Part shown: positions 1 to 8,099 of the stretch, piece after piece | Layout of the letters: every line of letters begins with the position of its first letter | Numbering within the stretch: the first letter of the stretch is position 1 | Source of the DNA: Proteiniborus sp. DW1 | Lineage (GTDB): Bacteria > Bacillota > Clostridia > Tissierellales > Proteiniboraceae | DNA: 64,000 bases | Assembly: GCF_900095305.1 (NCBI RefSeq) | Contig: NZ_FMDO01000030.1 | Coordinates: 96,195-160,194, forward strand | Reading direction: 5' to 3' | The notes under the pieces: model-generated | Database searches by the model: none | Told to the model about the DNA's origin: nothing | Seen by the model: the letters and a program-made list of their open reading frames with translations, nothing else | Translations under genes and position numbers: made by a program

Positions 1-267
1 AGGATTTACTTCATGAAAGAAGCCTAAGTGTCCTGTATTAACTCCGACAAAGGGAATATATGGAAAGTCATGCTTGTGGACAGCTCTTAAAAATGCACCA
101 TCCCCACCTATGCATATACTTAGTTCTGCATTATGATCAAATTCGTAGGAGATAGCATAACCATACTCTCTTAATTTATTTTCTAAAATCTCAGAAGTTT
201 CTTTAGAACGAGTATTATCATTATGTATAATATTTATTATTTTTGTTCTTTGTAGTTTATTATCCAA
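1..267 (-). CDS. nadK: NAD kinase, 5' part (runs off the left edge)
   Basis: Phosphorylates NAD to NADP using ATP, in the cytoplasm. Only the first 89 codons lie in the window; the rest continues beyond base 1. The translation contains the family signature GGDG at about residues 54-57, followed by FLRAVH and the NTGHLGFF block, all in the usual order for the N-terminal domain. I placed the start at a TTG (bases 265-267) because a GGAGGG ribosome binding site lies a few bases upstream and no better ATG is in frame. It is divergent from the pseudouridine synthase gene; in Bacilli these two families are often neighbours. Identity is secure; the exact start is less so. Confidence 0.88.
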   Translation of the reverse strand, partial: MDNKLQRTKIINIIHNDNTRSKETSEILENKLREYGYAISYEFDHNAELSICIGGDGAFLRAVHKHDFPYIPFVGVNTGHLGFFHEVNP

Positions 268-362
268 AGCGTTCCCTCCAAATTTTGTATGTGAAATAGC
301 TGAGATTAAAAGTATATGTATATTATACACTAATTATATTAAATATAAAACGGAGGAATGTA

Positions 363-1250
363 ATGAAAGAAAGTGAAAGTGTAATAATATTCAATGTAAA
401 AGAATCGGGACTAACAATAGAAGAAGTACTAAAGCAAGGTTATGGCATATCAGGAAGACTATATAGAAGACTTCAGAAAAATCAACAGTTATATTTGAAT
501 GGGAAAACAACAAAAGCTAATGTAACTGTTAACAAAGGTGATAAAATTGCCATCCTTATGGAGGAGGAGGTAGAGACAAGTATTCCAGTAGATATTCCAT
601 TAGATATAATTCACGAAGATTTTGATTTGATAATTCTAAATAAACAGCCCAATATAGTAGTGCATCCTACTAAGAGTCATCAAGATGATACCATAGCAAA
701 TGGTGTAGCTTATTATTTTAATAAAAAAAATATAAGCAAAAAGGTTAGGTTTGTAAATAGGTTAGATATGGGAACTTCAGGAATATTAGTCATAGCTAAA
801 AACGCTTTTACACACCAGCAGATGTCAAAGCAAATGGAGGAAGGAACGATAGAAAAGAAATATTTAACTATAGTTGATGGAGTAGTGGATAAGGATGAAG
901 ACATCATCGATTTACCTATAGGTAAAGAAGATGATGAACCTATGATAAGAGCTGTAATGGAAAATGGACAGGTTGCAATTACAAAATATAAAGTAGTTGA
1001 AAGGTTCAATAAAGCAACCTTACTAGAAATAGAAATTGAAACAGGAAGAACTCATCAGATTAGAGTACATATGAAACACATTGGGCATCCAATAATAGGT
1101 GATCATTTATATAATGAACCAAGCGACCTAATAAATAGGCAAGCATTACATGCATATAAATTTAAATTTATTCATCCTAGGACTGGAGAAGAAAGAGAAA
1201 TAATCGCCAAGATGCCTAGTGATATGGAGACTCTCATTGCAAAGCTTTAG
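363..1250 (+). CDS. RluD/RluA-family 23S rRNA pseudouridine synthase
   Basis: Converts specific uridines in structured RNA, probably 23S rRNA, to pseudouridine. An S4-like RNA-binding region covers about residues 15-75, with the typical GRLYRRLQK segment. The catalytic domain follows, with signature NRLDMGTSG near residue 133; the Asp of RLD is the catalytic residue. Many relatives have HRLD where this one has NRLD. A GRTHQIRVHM block sits near residue 228. The length of 295 aa fits the family. A GGAGG ribosome binding site precedes the ATG, and a strong hairpin terminator follows the stop. The gene is single and divergent from nadK. The exact uridine target cannot be read from the sequence. 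Confidence 0.92.
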   Translation: MKESESVIIFNVKESGLTIEEVLKQGYGISGRLYRRLQKNQQLYLNGKTTKANVTVNKGDKIAILMEEEVETSIPVDIPLDIIHEDFDLIILNKQPNIVVHPTKSHQDDTIANGVAYYFNKKNISKKVRFVNRLDMGTSGILVIAKNAFTHQQMSKQMEEGTIEKKYLTIVDGVVDKDEDIIDLPIGKEDDEPMIRAVMENGQVAITKYKVVERFNKATLLEIEIETGRTHQIRVHMKHIGHPIIGDHLYNEPSDLINRQALHAYKFKFIHPRTGEEREIIAKMPSDMETLIAKL

Positions 1251-1254
1251 AATT

Positions 1255-1302
1255 AAAATACAAATCGCGGTGAAATCTTGTTTTCACCGCGATTTGTATT
1301 TT
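1255..1302. terminator. Bidirectional Rho-independent terminator
   Basis: Perfect 21-base inverted repeat (1255-1275 and 1282-1302) with a 6-base loop and A/T-rich ends on both sides. It lies between the pseudouridine synthase gene and the convergent small gene, and can serve both strands. Confidence 0.9.
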
Positions 1303-1311
1303 GCAATCAAC

Positions 1312-1422
1312 TTAATAGCAACCTCTTCCCCAGCACATACAGAAGATTAATACTAGAAGTATGAAGAAAAATAATAGGGTATCGCCGTCGAATAACCCTC
1401 CAAGTCCAACATTATTTCCCAT
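1312..1422 (-). CDS. Small hydrophobic protein, 36 aa, YjcZ/coat-like
   Basis: A 36-residue protein: glycine-rich N-terminus (GNNVGLGGLF), a single hydrophobic stretch at about residues 15-30, and a short Cys/Gly/Trp tail (CMCWGRGCY). This layout resembles the very small hydrophobic sporulation or coat proteins of the YjcZ type in Firmicutes, but the resemblance is of pattern only. An AGGGGG ribosome binding site sits about eight bases before the ATG, and the shared terminator lies just beyond the stop. It is too short for usual ORF cut-offs but has every mark of a real gene. Function unknown; location is likely membrane or spore coat. Confidence 0.68.
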   Translation of the reverse strand: MGNNVGLGGLFDGDTLLFFFILLVLIFCMCWGRGCY

Positions 1423-1513
1423 TAGAAAACCCCCTTACATAATTTGTAACCAATTTATTGGTTAATACAATATATTAATCATATAGATTTTTTGTTACAT
1501 GGAAAAAGAAAAA

Positions 1514-1556
1514 GAACTTTGCTTACGGGGGCAGTGGAGATAAATAAGCAAAGTTC
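1514..1556. repeat. Orphan inverted repeat, 12-base perfect arms
   Basis: Arms 1514-1525 and 1545-1556 are perfect complements around a 19-base purine-rich loop. On the minus strand the hairpin is followed by a T-rich run (complement of the A-rich stretch at 1502-1513), so it could terminate a minus-strand transcript, although no gene is seen upstream on that strand. The rest of 1423-1678 holds nothing I can name. Confidence 0.6.
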
Positions 1557-1678
1557 AATTAATAAATCTTATTATATTTTTTACCATTATTTTAAAACTT
1601 AAACATCCTTTTATAAAATTCAAATATTTTATGAAAAAAGAGTTGTTTTTAGGGCATAATAAAAGTTGAGGTGATTCT

Positions 1679-1945
1679 ATGTTAAACAGAATTAGAGAAA
1701 TAAGAACTAGGGACAAAGATGGTATCTATACACTTACCTTAGAAATACCCGAGAAAGAATTTTTTCTAGTCTATAATGATGTAGACAATGAGTCAGCCAA
1801 TGACCTGTTAAAGCAATATCTAATTTTTAGGCAGGATGATGCAAGACTAACCTCTGTAGATATAAAACATGATAAAAATAATCACATGATTAACGTGGTA
1901 AGCGAATTAAACTATTTGGGTAATGACCACACAGATTATCCATAA
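1679..1945 (+). CDS. Hypothetical protein, 88 aa
   Basis: I do not recognise a family. The protein is charged and soluble, with no signal peptide or membrane segment. The predicted pattern is beta-rich at the N-terminus (GIYTLTLEIPEKEFFLVY), then a helix and another strand region. A GAGGTGAT ribosome binding site precedes the ATG, and the gene is followed within ten bases by a 12-base-arm terminator, which together argue for a real single-gene unit. It is convergent with the 290-residue hypothetical gene. No function can be inferred from context. Confidence 0.65.
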   Translation: MLNRIREIRTRDKDGIYTLTLEIPEKEFFLVYNDVDNESANDLLKQYLIFRQDDARLTSVDIKHDKNNHMINVVSELNYLGNDHTDYP

Positions 1946-1953
1946 AAATTATC

Positions 1954-1985
1954 TTAAAGGGAACGGTGGCCTTCGTTCCCTTTAA
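1954..1985. terminator. Bidirectional terminator between convergent genes
   Basis: Twelve-base arms 1954-1965 and 1974-1985 (TTAAAGGGAACG and its complement) with an 8-base loop, between two converging hypothetical genes. Confidence 0.85.
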
Positions 1986-1987
1986 AA

Positions 1988-2860
1988 TCAGTTTTGCTGT
2001 TCCTTTTTAGAATCCTTTGAGTTCAAAGCATTTAGCATTTCAAGCATTTTAAACATATCTCCTATTTTCTCATTTGTAGCCCCTTGATTATTTCCTAATA
2101 CAGGCTTTAAAGCATCAACTATACTATCAAGTTGATTTGATTTATTTCCGCTATTTTGCAACATAGGCTTAATTACATTTACCATACTATCTAGCTGATT
2201 AATTTTATTTTCATCATTTCCCAATAAAGGCTTTAAAATATTGACCATATCTTCTATTTGAAGAGATTTACTTGTGTTATTTTGAACAGGTATTTCCACT
2301 TTAGTTGGTGGGCTTGATATCTTTTCTGCTTTATTAGTTATATTACCTAGGCCTGATATCATATTACCTAAGGACTTGTATTTATCAAAATTTAAAGCTA
2401 CATCAATAGCTGGTTTTAGAGCATTAAAATTTTCGTCATTTATTTCGTTTTTTATAGTTGAGAGTATGCCATTTATTCTATCTTTGTTAGATAAATTATC
2501 ATAGGTTAATATAGGAGTATAAGATTTATTAGTAGCTATTATTTCCATGAGTTCAATGATTGTGGCTGCTTTTTCAATACAGAATATTATTGTGTTTAGG
2601 GGCTCTGTAATATACTCAGGCATGTAGGGTCCTATTTTTTTTACTATGCCCATTTTCTCACTTATACTTTTAAAGTCAATGGAGGCTAAAAGGTCACTGC
2701 CTAGGCCAGATACATAGGCTCTTTTTTTTGTAAATCCTCGTGAAGAGTTGCTTATTAAGAGTATCAAAGGCAATAGAAGAATCAACTTATTGATATGTAG
2801 ATTTGATTTTTCAGTTAGGTTTTGGTTTGAAGGGATTGCTACAATTTCGTTCAATTTCAT
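1988..2860 (-). CDS. Hypothetical protein with 21-residue tandem repeats, 290 aa
   Basis: Not a family I recognise. A hydrophobic segment at about residues 25-37 suggests a membrane anchor with a short N-terminal cytoplasmic part. The C-terminal third carries three tandem 21-residue repeats (about 202-222, 223-243, 244-264) and a fourth partial one, each with a core like DSMVNVIKPML. The protein is rich in Asn, Lys and Ile. The AGGGAGG site lies only one base before the ATG, so translation may start at the TTG two codons later. It is divergent from the 97-residue gene, whose C-terminus has a similar core (LEALRPLL), so the two may be functionally linked. Function unknown. Confidence 0.65.
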   Translation of the reverse strand: MKLNEIVAIPSNQNLTEKSNLHINKLILLLPLILLISNSSRGFTKKRAYVSGLGSDLLASIDFKSISEKMGIVKKIGPYMPEYITEPLNTIIFCIEKAATIIELMEIIATNKSYTPILTYDNLSNKDRINGILSTIKNEINDENFNALKPAIDVALNFDKYKSLGNMISGLGNITNKAEKISSPPTKVEIPVQNNTSKSLQIEDMVNILKPLLGNDENKINQLDSMVNVIKPMLQNSGNKSNQLDSIVDALKPVLGNNQGATNEKIGDMFKMLEMLNALNSKDSKKEQQN

Positions 2861-3011
2861 GCCTCCCTAGTTAAATTTACAAATAGTATTTATATCTATA
2901 ATATGTAATAGGATTATTTCTGTTACAATAAATTTTAATTTTTTCTTCTAGTAATATGACATGCACTTTTACACATAGACTTATATATAAATTAAATGAG
3001 GAGGAATGTAA

Positions 3012-3305
3012 ATGGTTAATGATAATAAAAATATTGAAGAAGTAATTGAGCAAATAAAAGAGAAGATAGAACCTACAGAGGAACAACTTGAAACAGTTAA
3101 AAAACTTGTAGAGCAGTACTCAAACAAATCAGGGGATGAGATTTTTTTTGAAATAATAAGGCTAAATAAGAAACTTACAGAAGATATGGGTCAAGAAGAG
3201 TTTCTGGCTAAACTGAATCAATTGGAAGCTTTAAGGCCATTATTAAATCAAGAGCAAAATGAAAATCTAGACAGGTTACTTAAAATGTTAAAGACTGGCC
3301 AATAG
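3012..3305 (+). CDS. Hypothetical helical protein, 97 aa
   Basis: Small, acidic and almost wholly alpha-helical by composition, with no signal or membrane segment. The C-terminal half (residues 60-95) has the core LEALRPLLNQ followed by LDRLLKML, similar in pattern to the 21-residue repeats of the divergent neighbour. A GAGGAGG site precedes the ATG, and a GAAA-loop terminator follows the stop. The minus-strand open frame overlapping its start is a shadow. No family is recognised. Confidence 0.68.
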   Translation: MVNDNKNIEEVIEQIKEKIEPTEEQLETVKKLVEQYSNKSGDEIFFEIIRLNKKLTEDMGQEEFLAKLNQLEALRPLLNQEQNENLDRLLKMLKTGQ

Positions 3306-3330
3306 TTCAACTAAATATTTTCAGACATAC

Positions 3331-3356
3331 AAAGAAGGGGAAACCCTTCTTTGTTT
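3331..3356 (+). terminator. Rho-independent terminator
   Basis: Nine-base perfect arms 3331-3339 and 3344-3352 closed by a GAAA tetraloop, followed by GTTTT. Confidence 0.85.
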
Positions 3357-3359
3357 TAT

Positions 3360-3530
3360 GACCTAACCCGATTGTTTCGGATGCTTTTCAGAAAGAATCG
3401 TAGGTAGGTCAAACGCAGTGAGCACCAAATTCATAGAGGGCAGTCAAGCAAATGAATTTGTGTTGCGAAACTGCTAAAAACGACATAGCCAGTCAGGGAA
3501 TGAGTGAATTATGTTAACTTGATTGCTTTT
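3360..3530. other. Structured, relatively GC-rich intergenic block
   Basis: The gap before ftsH holds a block visibly richer in G+C than the flanks. Stem 1 pairs GACCTA (3360-3365) with TAGGTC, plus CGATT with AATCG. Stem 2 pairs CACCAAATTCAT with ATGAATTTGTG around 3424-3466, inside an outer GCAG/CTGC pair. An ACATA/TATGT pair follows. It could be a dispersed repeat or an RNA element; no known riboswitch consensus is visible and there is no open frame. Confidence 0.4.
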
Positions 3531-3597
3531 AAATAGACATCTATCAAGTGTTATGCTATAATCATAATATATTATGTAAACTAGAAAGGGGACGAAC

Positions 3598-5361
3598 ATG
3601 AAGCTGTTGAAGAACAAAAGAATCCTTATTGTATTAATAGCTGTCATGGTCATAGTAATAGTATCTGCATTTGTTTTCTTAAGCAGCAGACCGGAAGTTA
3701 CAGATATATCTTATATAGAATTCAGTAAGCATCTGGAAAATGGGAATATAGAGTCTGTAAATCTTACAGCTGAGGCAGAAATAGTAGGAGCATTTAAGAA
3801 TGGTGAGCTGTTTAAGACAGATAATCCTAGAACTGAAGGATTTAAAGAAAAACTTCTTAATTCTGGTGTCGATGTTAAAGAGACAAATGGCGGTAGTACT
3901 ATTGGTGATATAATAACTATGATAGTAGTGCTAGTAGCTTTTGGTGGATTATTTTACTTTGTTAGCAAGAACTCTAATAAAATGGCACAAAAAGAGATGA
4001 CTCAAATGTCTGAAATAGATGATAATGGAGAAAATACTTCCAGCATAACCTTTGAAGATGTAGCAGGAAATGATGAGGCTAAAGAAAGCCTAAAGGAAAT
4101 GGTAGATTTTATTAGAGAACCAGAAAAATACGAGAGATATGGAGCTAGAATGCCTAGAGGAGTGTTGCTTTATGGTCCTCCAGGAACAGGTAAGACTTTG
4201 CTTGCAAAAGCTTTAGCTGGGGAAGCAAATGTTCCTTTCTTTTCAGTAACAGGTTCAGATTTTATACAGGTGTATGCTGGTCTTGGAGCAAGTAGGATAA
4301 GAAGCCTATTTAAAAAGGCAAGAGCAACAGGAAAATGCGTAATATTTATAGATGAAATTGATGCTCTAGGTAAAAAGAGAAGAGGTGGGGCATCAAATGG
4401 TTCTTCTGATGAAAGTGACAGAACACTTAATGCATTATTAACAGAAATGTCAGGATTTAAAGAAAATCAAGGAATTATAGTTGTGGCAGCGACAAATAGA
4501 ATAGATACTTTAGATGATGCCTTATTAAGGCCGGGAAGATTTGATAGACAGCTTGAAGTAGGATTACCTGACATAAATGCCAGATATAAAATATTAGAGC
4601 TTCATGCTAAAAATAAACCAATAAGCAAGCAAGTTGATTTAAGAAAAGTTGCTTATCAGACAGTTTATTTTAGTGGCGCAAAACTAGAAAGTCTAATGAA
4701 TGAATCTGCTATGTTAGCAGCTAGATACAATGATAATAGCATAAATATGAGTCACATAGATAAAGCTTTTTATACTGTAATTGCAGGAGAAGAAAAGAAG
4801 GATAGAAGCTATATATCTATAGAAGAGAAAAAAGTTACTGCTTATCATGAAGCAGGTCATGCTTTAGTTACTAAATTAACTTCACCATTAAACAGAGTAA
4901 CTAAAATTAGTATCATACCAAGTACAAAAGGTGCTGGAGGTTTTAGCATGAACATTCCTCCTGATAAGTTATATCAATCAAAAGAAGACATATTAAATCA
5001 TATAATGGTGGCTTTAGGGGGAAGGGCAGCTGAAGAAATAATTTTCGGCAAGGATAAAATAACTACAGGTGCACTTAATGATTTACAAAAGGCCACTGAC
5101 ATGATAATTTCTATGATAGCGAGATACGGAATGGATGACAATACAGGACTTCTAAACTTCGAGGTACTGTTAGGAGATAGTATTGGTAGCAATGCATATG
5201 TAGTTGATAGAGCTAAGAAATTAATTGAAGAGCTATACACTAAAACTTTAAGTCTAATTAGAGAAAATATCAATAAGTTGGAAAATATTTCAGAAAGACT
5301 GTTAATTAATGAAACTATGGATGAAGATGAGCTTAATGATATTATATTAAAATCAGCTTAA
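3598..5361 (+). CDS. ftsH: ATP-dependent zinc metalloprotease FtsH (divergent member)
   Basis: Membrane-anchored AAA protease that degrades membrane and regulatory proteins. Layout of the 587 residues: transmembrane segment at about 7-29, short external domain, second transmembrane segment at about 102-122, AAA module with Walker A GPPGTGKT (193-200) and Walker B with D252-E253, second region of homology (RPGRFDRQ), and the zinc protease domain with HEAGH at 417-421. The central pore motif is Y226-A-G rather than the usual F-V-G, and the protein is shorter than housekeeping FtsH, with little tail after the protease domain. It may be a paralogue rather than the main FtsH; a second copy elsewhere in the genome would settle this. 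It is a single-gene unit with a GGGG-type ribosome binding site. Confidence 0.93.
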   Translation: MKLLKNKRILIVLIAVMVIVIVSAFVFLSSRPEVTDISYIEFSKHLENGNIESVNLTAEAEIVGAFKNGELFKTDNPRTEGFKEKLLNSGVDVKETNGGSTIGDIITMIVVLVAFGGLFYFVSKNSNKMAQKEMTQMSEIDDNGENTSSITFEDVAGNDEAKESLKEMVDFIREPEKYERYGARMPRGVLLYGPPGTGKTLLAKALAGEANVPFFSVTGSDFIQVYAGLGASRIRSLFKKARATGKCVIFIDEIDALGKKRRGGASNGSSDESDRTLNALLTEMSGFKENQGIIVVAATNRIDTLDDALLRPGRFDRQLEVGLPDINARYKILELHAKNKPISKQVDLRKVAYQTVYFSGAKLESLMNESAMLAARYNDNSINMSHIDKAFYTVIAGEEKKDRSYISIEEKKVTAYHEAGHALVTKLTSPLNRVTKISIIPSTKGAGGFSMNIPPDKLYQSKEDILNHIMVALGGRAAEEIIFGKDKITTGALNDLQKATDMIISMIARYGMDDNTGLLNFEVLLGDSIGSNAYVVDRAKKLIEELYTKTLSLIRENINKLENISERLLINETMDEDELNDIILKSA

Positions 5362-5504
5362 TTGGCAGTCTGATTTAACTTAATAATGACTTGTATTTTC
5401 TTTGAGGTTTTAATATAAAGTATAAGTAAATTAAAAAAATATATAATAATTTACTTAAATATAGGTTATTCTAAATATAGAAAGAATTTCAAATATAATT
5501 TAAT

Positions 5505-5532
5505 TTGAAATTTTAAAGATATATAGTATAAT
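5505..5532 (+). promoter_or_regulatory. Sigma-A promoter of 6S RNA
   Basis: The -35 box TTGAAA (5505-5510) and -10 box TATAAT (5527-5532) are separated by 16 bases, placing the start of transcription near 5539-5540, just before the 6S RNA closing stem. Confidence 0.7.
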
Positions 5533-5539
5533 AATTATA

Positions 5540-5728
5540 TAAAGAATGAATTGTTTCCTGAGATGTACGATAGTCTATGATAATTCAACCGACATATTAT
5601 ATACGGGAGTCTGAGTTCATTAGTTGATGATATGCCTGTTCTAACAGGACATCAGAGGTTAGTGGCAGGACACCCACCTGCAGAAGTGCGGGTGTGAATT
5701 AGCTAGACCGCCGGCATCATGGGAATAT
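5540..5728 (+). ncRNA. ssrS: 6S RNA (ssrS)
   Basis: 6S RNA mimics an open promoter and sequesters the housekeeping sigma-70 RNA polymerase, mainly in stationary phase. The 5' strand of the closing stem reads TTTCCTGAGATGT (from about 5554) and pairs with GGCATCATGGGAA (about 5713-5725), matching the conserved CTGAGATG...GGCATC ends of known 6S RNAs, preceded by CCGCC as in the family. The length of about 185 bases fits, the interior is consistent with a long interrupted hairpin, and there is no open frame. A sigma-A promoter and strong terminator flank it. Exact ends are estimated. Confidence 0.85.
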
Positions 5729-5767
5729 AAAATCCTTAAGCAACTGCTTAAGGATTTTATATTTTTT
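5726..5767. terminator. Terminator of 6S RNA
   Basis: Sixteen-base perfect arms 5726-5741 and 5746-5761 with loop AACT, followed by TTTTTT. A/T-rich on both sides, so it can also stop minus-strand transcription. Confidence 0.9.
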
Positions 5768-5945
5768 AGTGCTTTTCTAAATTTGTAATAGATACCTCAT
5801 CTATTATCATTTGATAAACTAATTTATGAATCATTTTATCAAACATTTTATTAGAAAGTGATTTATAGAAAGTTTCAGAAAAAATACTAAGTGATGTTAG
5901 TATAATATTGGTAGCAAATACAAGATATAAAACTGCCATGATCAT
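5766..5945 (-). CDS. Possible small membrane protein, 59 aa
   Basis: An open frame of 59 codons that begins MIMAVLYLVF, with a hydrophobic first 22 residues and then a helical, Lys/Met-rich tail (MFDKMIHKLVYQM). The upstream AGAGG lies about 14 bases from the first ATG and nearer to none, so the start is weakly supported. Its stop overlaps the T-run of the 6S RNA terminator. It may be a real small membrane protein or a chance frame; no homologue is recognised. The rest of the gap (5946-6141) holds nothing I can name. Confidence 0.33.
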   Translation of the reverse strand: MIMAVLYLVFATNIILTSLSIFSETFYKSLSNKMFDKMIHKLVYQMIIDEVSITNLEKH

Positions 5946-6141
5946 TATTTTTTCTGCTAACCTCTAAATCTCATAGACAGTCTATTAGTTTACCAAACTC
6001 TACATACTCAAATTGCATATTAAATAAACACCAAAGTACACAGCAATAGCTACACGCAAAATTAAGCTACGAATAGCTTTTACTTGTCAGGTGCTCACCA
6101 ACAGTGGAGTGTAATTCAAGTTATTGTATTGGTTATAATGC

Positions 6142-6798
6142 TCATTTCTTCTGCTGTGAAAATATAGCATTAACCTGAGAAGTTTCCTCAATTATGCCAT
6201 TCTCATATATTCGATAATTTTGAATTGCATTCACTATTTTTTTCGAAATACTATCTCTAGCATCAAATATGCTTCGAGGAACTACAAGATTTAAAAGATC
6301 GTCTTCCTTAAACCTTGGATGTTGACTTCCTTCTACTGAATTTACGAAAACATTTTGCACTACATCTGACAAAAGAAACGGGACAAGAAAGGCAATTGAT
6401 TTATTGTTGCGGCTCCTCATTACATAAAATTCAGTTGATGCCACAAGTAATCCATCTTTCTTTTCAATATCAACATATGCAACCTGCCTTAAGTAAGGAC
6501 GTAATCTTGAAATAATAACATCCCCCTGCTGTAGTATCTTTTTATTGCTGTTGAGTATAACTTTTTGTTGAGGAATCTTTAAGTACCCTCCCATAGCATC
6601 TGAAGTATTAATTTGATAGCATTCCACTCCTGATGCATTTTTCATAGTGATTGTGTTATCAGATAGCGAAATGATATCTGAAAGTAATACTCCATCATCA
6701 TCAGATATATCCATCCGTCTTTTCGGATTATATCGTTCTGGTGTTAGAACAAATTGCAAACCTAATTCCATCACAGATTTTATTATACAGAGAGCCAT
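6142..6798 (-). CDS. Half-size Type I-like specificity subunit (HsdS-like)
   Basis: Supplies DNA sequence recognition to the adjacent methylase. The 218 residues correspond to one target-recognition domain plus one conserved helix, half of a normal HsdS. Typical features are GDVIISRLRPYLRQVAYV near residue 92, STEFYVM near 120, and HPRFKEDDLLNLVVP near 160, which match the recurring half-repeat of HsdS proteins. A half-size subunit must dimerise, so a symmetric bipartite target is expected, as in the AhdI methylase. Its ATG is four bases after the methylase stop, with the ribosome binding site inside the end of that gene, so the two are co-translated. It is the last gene of the two-gene minus-strand unit. 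Confidence 0.8.
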   Translation of the reverse strand: MALCIIKSVMELGLQFVLTPERYNPKRRMDISDDDGVLLSDIISLSDNTITMKNASGVECYQINTSDAMGGYLKIPQQKVILNSNKKILQQGDVIISRLRPYLRQVAYVDIEKKDGLLVASTEFYVMRSRNNKSIAFLVPFLLSDVVQNVFVNSVEGSQHPRFKEDDLLNLVVPRSIFDARDSISKKIVNAIQNYRIYENGIIEETSQVNAIFSQQKK

Positions 6799-6802
6799 CT
6801 GA

Positions 6803-8023
6803 TTACCACCTCACCCCTTCTTTTTTCAAAAACGATTTAAAGCTTACAAAAATCTCATCCAAATCATGGTCAACATCTCTCCAAGATGATGTATTATGAC
6901 ATTTATAAATTACTTTTCCACGGCTGTCTTTTCCAGGCTTTTCGCTAATACCAAAAAAAATGTTTTCATCACCAGTCCTTTTCGTATCTCGCTTCTGTAT
7001 AAATAAGATGCTAGTTTTTACAGATGTATGTGGCATGAAAGCATTTCTCGGTATACCGATAACTCCAATAATCCTACACCGTTCAAGTATCCATTTACGC
7101 AAGCTCTCGTTTTCTTTTGCACCAAATATGTTATCCGGTAGAATAATTGCCATACGGCCTCCCGGCTTTAAAAGCTCAATACACCGTTCAACAAACAACA
7201 CGTCTCTTTCTATCTTTAATTTACCAGAAGAAATATAATAACTTTCCAGAATATCAGGCTCAATAATTTCACCAGCGAATGGTGGATTGGTTATGATAAT
7301 ATCAAATAACCCTTTAAATTTCTCAATTCTCAAAATATCTTCAATAGTTGTAGATATTTCTGAAATACCAGTTTCAAACAAATTTGATCGAACACCGTTC
7401 TTTATCAAACTGTTCACTTTGTGAATATGAAAGTTTTGAACGTTTCCAACATACATCAATAATCTTGCAATCCGAACCGCAGTATTATCAAAATCAAATC
7501 CCCACAATTTAACTCCATTTGATAATCCATTTAGATATGAGTGATACAAAAACGCACCAGAACCAGTGGCTGGATCCAGAACGGATTCTCCCGCTTTGGG
7601 ATTTAGTATTTTAACGCAAAAATCAACAATATATCTTGGTGTAAAATATTGACCCTTGGACCCCTTCTTTTCCTTAGAAATCAGGAATTCAAAGATGGCG
7701 TCAATCCCTTCATATCCTTCTTTGGTGAAGTCAAATGTCGATACTATTTTCCAGCAAACAGCAAACTGTTCTTCTGTGATGCAAAGTTTTGTTTCCAACA
7801 AAATACCTTTCCAAAGTTGATCTATTTCTTGCAAACAGCGATTTGCTTCATTAACGGTATTAATTGTGCTTTCAGGAGCATTTAGTTCTTTCCATAATTT
7901 AATAACGACCAACTTAAATATCTCCTCGAATTCATTTTCTCCGGAATTAGCAAGCATTAGTTCTTCAAGACGTTTATAGATGTCTTCAAAAGTAATTATA
8001 TGTACAGTTTTTCTAGTAGTCAT
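6803..8023 (-). CDS. N6-adenine DNA methylase, Type I-like modification subunit
   Basis: Transfers methyl groups from S-adenosylmethionine to adenine N6, protecting the host from the linked nuclease. The HsdM-type catalytic domain shows KGQYFTPRYIV (near residue 123), AdoMet-binding motif DPATGSGAF (near 150), and catalytic motif NPPF (246-249). The N-terminal helical region is present. At 406 residues it is shorter than many HsdM proteins. I moved the start from an upstream in-frame TTG to the ATG at 8021-8023 because AAAGGAG lies nine bases upstream of it. No HsdR-type translocase gene is nearby; the partner nuclease is the small protein encoded at 8406-9224. Confidence 0.88.
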   Translation of the reverse strand: MTTRKTVHIITFEDIYKRLEELMLANSGENEFEEIFKLVVIKLWKELNAPESTINTVNEANRCLQEIDQLWKGILLETKLCITEEQFAVCWKIVSTFDFTKEGYEGIDAIFEFLISKEKKGSKGQYFTPRYIVDFCVKILNPKAGESVLDPATGSGAFLYHSYLNGLSNGVKLWGFDFDNTAVRIARLLMYVGNVQNFHIHKVNSLIKNGVRSNLFETGISEISTTIEDILRIEKFKGLFDIIITNPPFAGEIIEPDILESYYISSGKLKIERDVLFVERCIELLKPGGRMAIILPDNIFGAKENESLRKWILERCRIIGVIGIPRNAFMPHTSVKTSILFIQKRDTKRTGDENIFFGISEKPGKDSRGKVIYKCHNTSSWRDVDHDLDEIFVSFKSFLKKEGVRW

Positions 8024-8099
8024 AATGTAATCTCCTTTCAACGTTTATTATATCATTGTTGAAATTAACAGTAAAGACCCAGGTCGAAATTAGTATATG

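Noticed and set aside
2877..3086. Minus-strand open frame overlapping the 97-residue gene start
   Set aside because: Low-complexity Tyr/Phe/Ile translation, no ribosome binding site, overlaps a better gene.
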